A stretch of 64,000 nucleotides of DNA, taken from the NCBI GenBank assembly GCA_036362985.1, contig JAYGXS010000004.1, positions 23,261,507 to 23,325,506 of the forward strand, written 5' to 3'. Position numbers and translations under genes: made by a program. The notes beneath the pieces were generated by a model. That model saw only the letters and a program-made list of their open reading frames with translations, was not told the DNA's origin and ran no database searches. Positions 8,933 to 19,955 of this stretch are shown in pieces. This stretch comes from Ligula intestinalis. Its lineage: Eukaryota; Platyhelminthes; Cestoda; Diphyllobothriidea; Diphyllobothriidae. Every line of letters starts with the position of its first letter. Within the stretch, counting starts at the first letter, position 1.

Positions 8933-11900
8933 TTACAATTATGTATATTTTTTTGTACAAACCTGCCTCAATCCGCCAAATAACCTCTATAATCACGGCA
9001 CAGAAATAGCGAAATGGATACGAAAGACGTATTCAAATTAACTGTGCCTATAATTGTTGACTAAAGAGGCTGTGGTAGGTAACGGCTGTGTGTGTATTGG
9101 CTGAACTCTCTTTCTACGTAATGTTTACTTTTTATCCTCTGTACTTTTTCCACGAGGGCACGCGTGTTACCTCTGCAATACGAGTGTCTTTCCTTATAAC
9201 AGCACAAGGTTGGGAACAATTCCCCACCCATGGCAACAAGCATATGACGCAAATATAATGTTCCATTTTAAACAGTTTTACTCTTAAAAGTTCTGCCCGT
9301 AAAAAAGCAGAATTGAGGTACAACAGGCGGCCTTGCGTCATCTTTCGGTGTGGGCACACACATCTACATCCGTTTAAAATGAAATCACTATGAGCCAATT
9401 TCAGCAAAATGCTCCTACTATTGACCCAAGCGATTTGCTAGTTCAGTTTGCCCTCTGGTCGATGTGCGACTATACAAGCGGATAACCAGAACACCAGAAT
9501 AATATATAAAATTTGTCTTTAAATTTAAAATGAAATTAACTACTTTCGGTTCAATAGATTATACATTTTTTTCCAACCTGTTTAACATTGTAGAAAACTT
9601 TTTTATTTCACTTATACTGTTACCTGTCTCCGGAGCTTTTTCGCTAGTCGTTTCTACGTTCTGAAGGGGTTTTCCTCTGAGTTTTTACCTCATTGTTGGG
9701 AAAAAGAAGAAGTCCCGGGGGGTAGGTCGGATGAGTACGGGGTGAAAAGCCGGTGTCATTCCGCATCTTTTTGCAATAACTGATTAATTTTGAACGCTGT
9801 TTGGGCAGAGTTGCCGTCATGTTGAAACACCCAGCCTCTCCCCTCCCCGATCACCAAAATTTAGGTCATTTTTATCTTACTGCCTCACGCAATTGCCTCA
9901 GCTCTTACAGATAGTAATTCTGGTCATTAGAAACCCATTCAAAGAGGACGACGCCTTTGAAGTTGAAAAAAACCAACACATCGTAGACGCATTGCTCCTT
10001 AAAGTTTGCTATCAGAAAGTTACCGGGCGGGGCGGCGTTGGGGGGTGGTCTACCAAAACAATCAGCATGCCTACTATGATCGTTCCTCGTGGACGTTTCT
10101 TAGCCGACTGAGAAGGAAGAGTGCTTAGTAAACGTACCTAGCGGGAGAGAACAGCATGACTAGCAAACGTACATGCAAAAAATTCCTGATTAATTGGCTA
10201 ACCCTTGAATTTCTTGGTAAGTGGTTTCACGCTCTTTGATCCGTGGTTCGGGATCTCAGTGCGAGCATTTTTTTTAAAGGATAATAAATTGCTTGTTTGG
10301 AGATGTAAGTAGTTCCCTAATAGCTTCCAATGCACTAAAGCTGCACTAGAAGTGTATGCTGCGGATCACAGGCTGTGCTTTAGTGAGGCGTATTATCATA
10401 AGCTAGGTTCAAAACCCGGTTTTATCCAGCGTTTGTTTAAATCCAAGCCAGGACAACTGCCGGTCCTGCGGAATAATCCCGTTGTCTCCTTATGTCAGGG
10501 CATTCAAAGTATGCATTCTGGGGTCTTGATTCAGCCTAAACAGGCGGCTACACTAGCTGTACAGAAGAACACGATGAGCAGACTATCTATGCAGAATGCA
10601 GGACAAAGTCATGCCATACAAAATTCCCTTTTTTGAGCCCTAAGAGCGCAATTTATGTGGAATTCATTTGTTATTCTAGTCCCTTCCTACAAAAAAACCA
10701 AAATGCGCACACAACGACTTTTAAAGAGTAGGCTAGTTGAAGCCAGGTCTGCCAAGGGTAAATTGTTATCGTGCCTTGGTGACACTCAACAACACCGGCC
10801 CTCACTACCCTCGATGGATTCAGTCCACCCCTCCTCCCAATTACGCCACCAGATGTTGAATTTTGGTTCCGCGTCCCTTAACTGTTTACGAAAGTTAACC
10901 TCAAGTAATTATCTCTAACCACGCGAATGGGGGCTGGTGATTGGCATTATCTCTGTTAAAGACTGAGGCCGTTTCCAGCCGGAGAATTTATGGTCCGGAT
11001 TAAGTCTGGGTCCAGTGCCTGAAATGGCCCAGAGCTGACCTCGCCACAGACAGCTGTTTAGCCTGTTAACTTACGTCCTCGGGAGAAGCTGACCGCTTAA
11101 CGTAGGCAGCTACTGAATAATGCATTAAAGTGGAGAGAAGAAGTTAAATGTCACCGTGATTCATTGGTTTCGGGTCAACCTTTTGCTTGAACTGAAATAG
11201 CGCGATGCTTTGACGGCCCAAGGGAAGCGCCAAACTTGTAATTTTTTATTTAAAAAATAGTCTACTTTGAAAATATTACAGTTAAGGCATGCACTTCACT
11301 GCTTCAAGTGTCTCCCTCCACGGTGTACTAGGTCAAAAAGGTTGAAAGAATTAGAAGGATTTTTTGCTGTCCTAGGCCACAACGATTGTTTAAATGTTTA
11401 GTCTAAGACTAATTGTGGTCAACTTGTGCCTTAAGCTCTGTGAATCCAAGGAATTCTTCTGTCCATTGTATTTCACTCGGATATGGAGAAAAACATAAGT
11501 TAAACAAAGACACTAACTGTCAGGCTTACCATTCGTTTAGAAGCCAAAGCGTATACTAACATAAGACTATTTTGTCAAACTTCTCTCTGATATAGAAATT
11601 GCACCCTTATCTTTTGGACACTTCCAACTACTGAACAATCTCAAGGCGCACCTTAGATCAAAGGTTGTCGGTAGAGCTTTTCAAACCAGTTCTGCCCACG
11701 GAAATGAGGATATTGGACCTATATGTGACCGTCTGGTACGGCGTAAAGGTCAGATATTGGCACAATGAAAGAGAATTGGCTGGCTGATTTTCCCTCATTT
11801 CGCCGTCAAAATAATGCCGGTTATTGAGTACCTGGCATTATTCAATTACCTGTTAGTGGCCCCAAGGTGGGGCAATTATGCTCTGCCTCTTATCCAGGTC

Positions 11901-14900
11901 AGACACGTTCTGGTTAGACCAAAACGGAAATAAAACTAGTCTTAGGGAAATTACAACAACGGGGAACGCTCCCTGAAGCAACATCCTCAAAGGGAGTTTA
12001 TAAATTCAGACTCGTGAGTTTTTGCCACGTCCCTTTAAGCGATAGAAGGTCAAATAAGATAGCACACACACACATTTCATAGGTTGCTGCTCACACACAT
12101 TGCTGCTTACACACACATTTGCTACCATACTTCAAACGCGCATAAGAACCGAAAGTCCAGACGCACTAGCCACGGAAAAGAACCGGGTGAGCTTCAACTC
12201 ACTCAGGACTGATTGGCGTTTGCCACCTGTCATCTCTCAATGGCAGGTTTTGTACCTAGGACACTTCATCAGGGCAACTACCGACCAACGGTTTCCAGTT
12301 GACTGTGGCAAGTTTTACAAGGGGGTGGTTGTTCGTCGCCCAATGTTCCCGCCGTAGGGGCCCTGCTAAAACCTAGAGGCATATACATATTATTTCTCAT
12401 ATCTTCTCCTAAATACAGCCGGGAGTTCTTTTGCTATTTAAGAAAGAAACACATAGTCATATAGGTGTGTAGGAACTCTAAGCAGCTGCGAATCGTTGAC
12501 TACTAACGCCAAGTATTTGTATTCGTAGAGAACGACGGCAACTGGGAAACTGTCGTGAAAATATATTTTGGTCTCTTACTTTAGGGAAATTAACAGGCTT
12601 GTCAAAGATTACCTGGACGCCAGACGCATGAAATCAACATATTGGCTTTTGACTTCTTTTAACATGCCCGAACACCAAAGCTGTATTTTTTTGTGTTTTC
12701 CCTAAGTCCTATAGACCTCCTCTGGTGAAGTAATGGTTAGTAAAATGTGTATATCTTAAGGTAACCTTAAGGTAAAGTGTTGATACAATACTAGACACGT
12801 GTTTCGTCAATGTCTTTGTTGCCGCATGAGGCAAGTTTAAGGGGTTCGGCTCCACAATGTGTTCCATAGCGTTCTCTATGGGATTTCGAGTAAATTAACT
12901 CCAGAGATTAAGTCACGCATGCATTTAGGCAATTATCAGTTGCAAAATATTGAGGTAAGTATTCAAGTCATGCACTTTTAAGGTAAGGTCCGAAATGTCA
13001 ATTAGCATTTGGGTCTTAGACAAACAACCACTGTGGAATACGTACGAAATTGCAATCAAACAGTAGAGCAAGTAGTGTGCATTTCGCGTGTCAAAAGTAT
13101 TATACCACAATCCTGACATAAATATTAGCCCAAAATCCCAGACACATGTATCGTTGATGTTGCTGCTGTTGCCCTGTGGGTAAGTTAGACAGTGGTGACC
13201 AGCAAAACGTTGGAGCATGCAAACCAATGACAGAGAATACTTACTGACATTGTATGACTTCTTTTAAGTCCTCAATCGGTCATGCCATTGGAAAGGTAAA
13301 TACGCTAGGAATAGGTAATAAAGTCTTTCTGATCTTTTTTCAGCATATATGGTTTTAATTAGTCGTCATGTTGAAGCCTACGCCAAGACAGGGCTCTACT
13401 GACGATTCTGCATAGCGAGATCAAAACACACAAATGGTCGAAAATAGCAAATTTTTATGTCGGTAAGCAATGCGGACTTGAATGCGTGGACAGGAGGCTA
13501 AAAATATCCTTCTACACATGCCTAATGTTCCCAAAGTCCCGGCAGCAGTATAGAAAGTGCTACTTACTTTACTCTGTGGGCTGAAACTAGATAGGGCGAA
13601 GCTGGGGGAGAAAAAACTAGGAGATAAAAGTCAGCCATTAAAAATCTGGTCGTGTCATACGGTCAACGAAAACACTGCATGGGACTGGAGACATTTGCGA
13701 TTGTAGCCTTGATAACAGCCACTCCAGTCGCAGCACTCTGCTTTTAGCAGTGCGCACATATAAATACAGACTGACTTGCAGGGACCGAACCCATAAATAG
13801 GTAATGCTTTTTTAGCGAAACGTCCTAGGTTGGCAGATTGTCGGCCAAAGCGTACTGACCTTCCACCTTCTCGGAATTGGCCATACTCTTCCTCTGACCT
13901 GACATTTATAAACGGCTTACATGAAAATGACCACGTCTATCATTTCGGTCACTTGTTCTCATAATAGGAGGGCAATGGATAGAGAGGTGATTCCAAAATG
14001 TTTGCTTGGCGTGACCATTCTGGTGGAAAATTCTGAGCGGACCCATGTTTTTGCAAAACAACATAAAGCTCGCATAATTTACTTCGGAAAGAAAGGGCTG
14101 TTTTGGGAGTTGCTCCGGCCAGTTCAGAATGTAACCGCGATGCTCTCCGATTTGAACAGTGAAAAGGTTACATTGTCAGGTTTTTAGGTTGAATTCGTGA
14201 AGGAGAGCATCGAGCGAAGGGTTGTTACAAACCTCAGTCTCCATATGAATGGAGTCTAGTTTAAAAGCGATGGTGTATATCCGAAAACGATCGGCTTTTC
14301 TATTTCTGTCTAAGAAGCATAAAAATGTTGGAATGCGAGTTATTTTTCAAGACTCGGGCTTGTACAAACCAAGCATGGCTGTGTTGCGAGACAGGTGTGG
14401 AAGGATGTAGTCTGTAGATTCTGTAGGCTGCAAACAAGTGATAATAAGACCGGTTTAAGAGGTATTTTTTTCTCAATAGAATGCACCTCTGAGCTTAAAA
14501 TTAGAAAACGCCTGCGTTTGAAGGCAGGCTACAGGAATAGACCTGAATGACGTCCCAGCCACGGTCACTAAGCAGGTCCTATATCGTTGTGCTTATGCAA
14601 GAAGGGCCAAAATCAGTATCCCAAAATTCCACTTTCTGTACGGTGGATTGTCTGTTCGAAATCACAGGCAAATGGGTAGTTGGTGTACGGCTGCAGACCA
14701 GAAATAACTTATAAGACGTCTGTTGAGAAGCAAGCATCCCAGAAGAAAAAAATACCCAGATAATTTTCATCCCATTTTTGAAAAATCGTACGTTAAACTT
14801 CTGAGAGAAGAGCATTAAGTACTAAGCTTAAGGCTGTACGGGTGTTACAATTAACTCAGTAAGGTAGTTTATTTTGGAAATTAAAACTCACAAGTTTTCC

Positions 14901-15150
14901 AGATTGGTTGGCTCTAGGAATAATTCCCAAAACCGTATACCTGGCTATAATCACTTACCATTTTAAGTTCTTGGTTTTCATTCATCTAAATCTCTGCCTT
15001 CATCCACTACCCATCCAGTTCCGAAGAAGCTGTGTTCATGGTTGAATTCACATGCAAAAATAAATTAGTAGGTAAAACGTGAGCGAATTCCTCAGCTGCA
15101 AAAATTATAGGGCATTGTCTGACTGGTTAATGTCAACGGTCGAAGTCTAG

Positions 15151-15504
15151 CAAGGAGATCGGATTAGTGCAATTGAGAGAAAAATGTCCCTCATGTACGT
15201 CAAAGCCCTGAACTGGACTCAGTTTAATATGATAATTCTCAACATCTCCGGACTGCTTCTGATAAGCAAGAATATTTCACAGGATTTCGATGTCAACCGA
15301 CTGTTTCCCCAGCCCACGGAACAGCCACAAAACGGCTACTTTTATGGTCAGAAAGACATTATGGACAGGGACAGAGGAAACTGGAATAACCATTCCTGGT
15401 TCATCGACCATCATCAGCCAACCATACCCAATACCCAGGTTCGGCTATATTTGAGGCTGGAACACTTTACCTGTTGGCCAGAAGTCCAATGTTCTAATCA
15501 GTGA
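15151..15504 (+). CDS. candidate coding exon or small gene, unknown function
   Basis: The frame is open from 15151, just after TCTAG, a possible but pyrimidine-poor acceptor. It has ATG at 15184 and stops at 15504 after 106 residues. Codon third positions in the middle are C/G-rich compared with the flanks. The product has four N-glycosylation sequons (NWT, NIS, NIS, NHS), a hydrophobic patch (FNMIILNISGLLLIS) and a polar Gln/Asp/Trp-rich second half. It lies on the opposite strand to the Ig gene, inside intron 4. I recognise no family. Chance opening or a fragment of an old retrocopy is equally possible. Confidence 0.25.
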   Translation, partial: QGDRISAIERKMSLMYVKALNWTQFNMIILNISGLLLISKNISQDFDVNRLFPQPTEQPQNGYFYGQKDIMDRDRGNWNNHSWFIDHHQPTIPNTQVRLYLRLEHFTCWPEVQCSNQ

Positions 15505-17149
15505 GCCATGAGCTCGTCGTCCTGCCGGTTTGATTGGTTTGATCGGTTTTAACTTTGCTTTAAGTATGACTGGCTGGATGGCTAGTCACAGTGAATAAAC
15601 CAGAGTTGGCTATTACAGCCTCATGTACCTTTATCGGTAATGGTCTTCTGCCTATTCAGATAATTAAAACACCGCGTTGAATTATTTTGGCTATTCCCAA
15701 ACCTCCATCATGACAGAAACTCTGTAATCTAATGATATTACGCCACATTAATCGTTCGCAAGTTGACATTAGTATCAACTGAATGTGGCGGCATAGCTAA
15801 TCGAGTACAATGAAATGACTTAAGTCCGGGAAAGGTCAAACCAGTCCTCATTAGCACCGTAATTAGTTCCGTTGGTCACTCGCCCACAGTCCCTTAAGAA
15901 TGAGCATTATCGTAGCGGCCACGAGTAATGGAACAAATAATAAGCTTCCGTCGGAATCGGTCAAAAGCCTATGAGGATCTCTCTACTACGTGATTCACCG
16001 TCCATTTTAAGATTTCTAAAATAAATGCATTGCTTGTAGGCCAGACAACCTCTGTTATCTACCTCTTCCCATAGCCAAAATACGGTTGTTTGTAGATTGT
16101 AGACTAATTCAATCAGTTTGACAACAGCACCGGCTTACGTAGCGCCGAGTGTTGCCTAGGAAGGCTTACCTAAGTACAATTTAATAAAGGCGGCTACTGG
16201 CAGTGCATACGATAATCAAATAAACACGGGTTCTCTTAAGCAGCGCTGAGGCCCACCTTTTTCTTTGAAAATAACTCAATTAATTGGTACTATCAGATTC
16301 TGAGGTCCGCAAAACATGCATAATTATAAATTCCTTTTGCTAACGGTCAACAACTTTCGCTAAAAAGGTCAAATTATTGATAAGACTTTCGACCAAGTAA
16401 ACCTTAAGTATACTGAATAAGTTGGTAGGAGGAAATATGGAAACTCGGTTGCCGCTGCAAAAAATATCTGCCACGGGTACCCCAATGTTGGCCATAAGCT
16501 ACGTTGCTAGTTATATTGGCCACGCCTGCCGAACACTTACATGGCCTGTAGCTCATTGTCTACTTCAATGGAATGCTCAGTTAGCCTAATGTAATGATGC
16601 CATGGAGCATCGAGCGCGTGGTAATCATTAGCTGTTTATTTAATCTTGACGCTTAAAAGTGAGCATAACCTACGAGAATGCCTGACATAAGAGGCAGGGC
16701 ACTGAAGAGTCAAAGAATGTAACAGCTCGCATAAATAAGATTCTGCATCGTAATGTCCACTGGTGGATGCAATTGAGTCCTTCTCCATAGCGGTCTCGTG
16801 CATAGTTACCACACCACCAGCCATCATCTTTATAACATGACTTTTTTAAATCGTCTGTAAGTCCTTCTTGGTCAAAACTGTGAGTACTGGTTCAAATTAC
16901 CTGTAATAAACTGAAGGCTTACCTTAGTACCACTAGTTTTAGTACTATCACCATCCTCATCGTCCAATAGACTGGTCTAATTGATTTCTGTGATTTTCAC
17001 GATGAGGTAAACCATCTTCATGTGTTTAAATCGCAAACGGTCAAAACCAGTTTTATCCTATGGCCGGATATCAACAGATTGATAGGCATAAATTGTAGGT
17101 CATTTCTGCGACAGCCGTAAATGGTTATAGAATGCTATTAAAACCACGG

Positions 17150-17244
17150 TTCCCGGTGAGGTTTCTTAGCGCATGTAGTTAGAGCGTTGAATGTCCTCAA
17201 GTTTTGCTCTTGCTGTCGTAAGTTTGAATCCCACAGAGACCGCT
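17150..17244 (+). mobile_element. tRNA-derived SINE head
   Basis: A box-like TAGCGCATGTAGTTAGAGCG near 17167 and B box-like AGTTTGAATCCC at 17221-17232, then ACAGAGACCGC. The layout is that of the copy at 19-107. It lies about 170 bp downstream of exon 4 in gene orientation. Confidence 0.5.
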
Positions 17245-17413
17245 GCCTTTTTATACGATTAGGTAAAATAAATTGCTTTCAATCTGCCAGAATACAAGTT
17301 AATAAACTGTGCACGCTACCAGTGTTCTGAATTCCGAAAGGGGACAGAAGAAAATAAAACGTAACCCTTGAGTGAATTGAAAAAAACTAGTCCTTCCTCT
17401 ATAACAAACTTAC

Positions 17414-17803
17414 ATCGAACGTTAACGAGGATTTTGACCTTCTGTTCCATGCCAAGTTTGTGCTTTGTGGCGCAGACTATCGAGAGACCATTGTGGCTTC
17501 TGTCCACTGAGGGAAGGTAAAGATGGCTCTCCAGTTGAGTTCTGTCGAAGCTGTTGCGAGCGTACTGGTCCAGACTGGGAAATCGAGACTTCTCGGAGGA
17601 AAAAGAGGGAGAGGAGGAGGCGGAGGCGGAGGAGGAGGTGGGATCGTTCTGGGCAGCCGACTTCTCCCATCGCCAAACCAGTTCACCCGGAGGTGAGCCG
17701 GGCGGCTTTGACTGGCAGGTCAGATTTACTGATTCACCCTCGGTTCGGCCGATAGAATCTATTAGGTTGCCGTCCAAAAGAATAACGGGACTCCCGGGAG
17801 GGG
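17414..17803 (-). CDS. Ig-superfamily adhesion protein, exon 4 (third Ig domain)
   Basis: Residues 355-484. On the minus strand the acceptor is CATGTTCAAG and the donor GTAAGTTT, phase 1 at both ends; the exon 3 and 4 halves give Thr355. The domain starts PPGSPVILLDG and has EGESVNLTC (Cys384), VWRW (Trp398) and SIVCATKHK (Cys465), then KILVNVR, the usual G-strand into linker sequence of this family. Between the C and E strands lies a Ser/Ala-rich insertion (about residues 408-427) from a TCC/GCC-rich stretch at about 17590-17640. This stretch also generates long artefact frames on the plus strand. Confidence 0.85.
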
Positions 17804-19442
17804 CTTGAACATGAGATAAACAAAGGAACGTATGCTGACTGGTATGTAGTGACAAAAAAGCGATTTCTTCCTTCAAAGTGACCTCATAATGTATTGTAGA
17901 TCCTGAAATCAACACTAATTGCCTGATCACAGGTGGCAAAAGCTTGGGCAACTGACTAATTTAAAAGCCCTGGAGAGCCATAGAGCTGTCAATAAAGGAC
18001 AAAACCTCGGCAGTGTTTCCAGACCTTATCAATCCAGTTTCAAACAATTTATTTAGGAATTCTGCTCTGAATGTAAAACAAAGAACATTTTCTTTACGAT
18101 GACAGAAACTTACTTAATACAGACACAACTGTATGGAGGAGAATCTTCGAAGACGCTCATTTATAGAGGATGATCTTCGATCAGATATGCTTACATCCTG
18201 CATCCTCATTTTCAAGAAAGTTGTCAAAAACTAATTAACTGAGGTGTTGGGGATGGAAACACCACATAGGGAGTCATTTTATTGGACGATTTTTTTTTAT
18301 TAAAATGGCTCTTTTGGGCAGGCATAACTGTTCTACTGTTTCATCTTCTGCTTTCAAAATGTATTTTAGAGGCTGATTTGGGACCGCAATCGTAGCATAA
18401 TTATAGCTGCTTGTTATAGAAGTAAAGAACAAGGAAAAGTAACTATTTTATGCAAAAATACTCTGTGAGCCTTAATTGCAAAGAATCGCCGTAGAAAATA
18501 CTACCGTAATAAGTGACTTGTGTAAAAGCCTCATGCGTTAGAATTCCTTCGATGTAAATGCACAGGCATTACATGTCGGATTGCCTAAACAGTACCCAAG
18601 AATAGGAAGGACCCATACATTAAAATGCGTGGGTATGCGATACATTTCAGGAAGGTTAAACATGTCTATGTCAAAACCCCAACACTAACCCTTACATAAA
18701 AATAAACTGTAGCCTTAATCCTAACACTGACCATACCCTAAACCTTACAGTTAACATGAATCTAAACCTTTACCCTTAACATATTCCTTAAAATCGCTTT
18801 TGGCTTTCACTCCAACCTTAAACCTTATCCTACGTTTTACACTCTACAATTAGCAAGGGAGTATCAGGCCGCATCTTCCGCACTCGGTGATGATCCCGTT
18901 GACCTCTGCAACAGCAGAAGACTTTTCTCCTTACCCATCCTTATCAGATCGTCCTTCTAAGAGGGAAAGTTTTTTTTTCTCCTAAAAACCCAAGGAGTTT
19001 TTGCACTATCTGATTATTTTTAAAAAAGCTGGTTCCACCCCATGGCTCAGGCCAACTGGCCTCGACAGCAAATTGAGATACTATTTTTGTGCCACCACGA
19101 CACGCATATACAAATAGGGATCTTAAAGGTAACCCACCAAAATATCCCTTAAATATACTGATACTGATACTAAACCCTGAACTTAATCCAAAAACCTAAT
19201 TTTCCAAGAAATTTTGGCAGAGCCACATATATTCCGGGCAGTTTATGTTCTAGGCGGCCATAAAGTCACCCCTTTCGTTAATTGACCTGTTTCAGTCTTG
19301 ACTTTCAAATGTATGTTTTACTTGCGGATCACTCAACCAGAAGTTGCTATGTCCTACTATGGAAAAGAGAGGTTTCACTCAACTTTTATTCAATTTTTGT
19401 ACCAGAATCCATAAGACAACATATTCGGTTACTACGACTCAC
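17804..19442 (-). other. intron 3 of the Ig gene
   Basis: GTGAGT donor next to exon 3, AG acceptor next to exon 4. Apart from the CCCTAA-like tract at 18680-18850 I see nothing in it. Confidence 0.75.
18670..18850 (-). repeat. degenerate CCCTAA-like repeat tract
   Basis: Loose words CACTAACCCTTA, CCTTAATCCTAACACTGACC, CCCTAAACCTTA and CCTTAAACCTTATCC recur over about 180 bp. It is the reverse-strand counterpart of 6330-6505. No exact hexamer array remains, so it is a worn tract and not a telomere. Confidence 0.45.
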
Positions 19443-19955
19443 TCTGGACACTGACAATGACTTCAGCCAAAAGCTTCTGTTCAGCGAGGTTGGTTGCTCG
19501 TTGTGTAGCTTTGTTGCTGACCAGGCAAGTCAACCGGTCTCCGGTCAGAAGTTCGGACTTTGGAATCACCAGGGCCATCTCATCATCCCGCACTGGCTCA
19601 CCGGTTGTCTCTCCTCCGCTGTCAGTGCCACCTACCTCGGGGTCAGAGGAAGACAGTCGTTTAGGTGCCCCCACAAAGAAGGGCGAACCGAGAATTCCGG
19701 AGAAGCGGCTGTTGAGGCTGGATGATCGACCGGAGGTCTGCTGTTGCAGCATCATCCGATTACGCACAGGAAGACCGTTGTGGAACCACTCGAAGGTTGG
19801 CGGTGGGAAACCGCCTCGGGCCTGGCAGATGAGGCGTAGGTCATCTCCGGGTCGACTTGCCTCGCTGAGATGGGGTCGAGCAATCACTAATTGCCCAGTC
19901 TTCGATGGTGGTGGCTCACCGGGAGGGGCAAATATTATGGGTTTTGAGGGCACCA
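19443..19955 (-). CDS. Ig-superfamily adhesion protein, exon 3 (second Ig domain)
   Basis: Residues 184-354, a whole Ig domain on a 513-nt phase 1-1 exon. Acceptor TTTTCAG and donor GTGAGT on the minus strand. Cys227 in LRLICQARGG, Trp240 in FEWFHNG and Cys327 in DRLTCLVSN mark the fold; RGGFPPPTFEWFHNG matches the second-domain B-C region of nephrin/Kirre-type proteins. The two cysteines are 100 residues apart, well above the usual 50-70, because of a Ser/Gly-rich insertion (about residues 256-305) in the middle of the domain. A 170-codon antisense frame at 19457-19969 is a shadow. Confidence 0.88.

Larger units (their letters stand above)
5228..17413 (-). other. intron 4 of the Ig gene (about 12.2 kb)
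   Basis: It is bounded by the exon 4 donor GTAAGTTT and the exon 5 acceptor CTAACAG on the minus strand. It contains SINE copies, hairpins at 5373-5401 and 7253-7288, a telomere-like degenerate stretch near 6330-6500, a large inverted repeat (7301-8106) and a weak candidate plus-strand exon (15151-15504). The remainder (about 8930-15150 and 15510-17150) holds nothing I can name. Confidence 0.7.

Noticed and set aside
12060..12120. CA-rich stretch as a microsatellite
   Set aside because: Short, interrupted CACACA runs only; not distinctive.
17465..17808. Plus-strand frames rich in Arg and Glu
   Set aside because: They arise from the antisense of the Ser/Ala-rich insertion in Ig exon 4.
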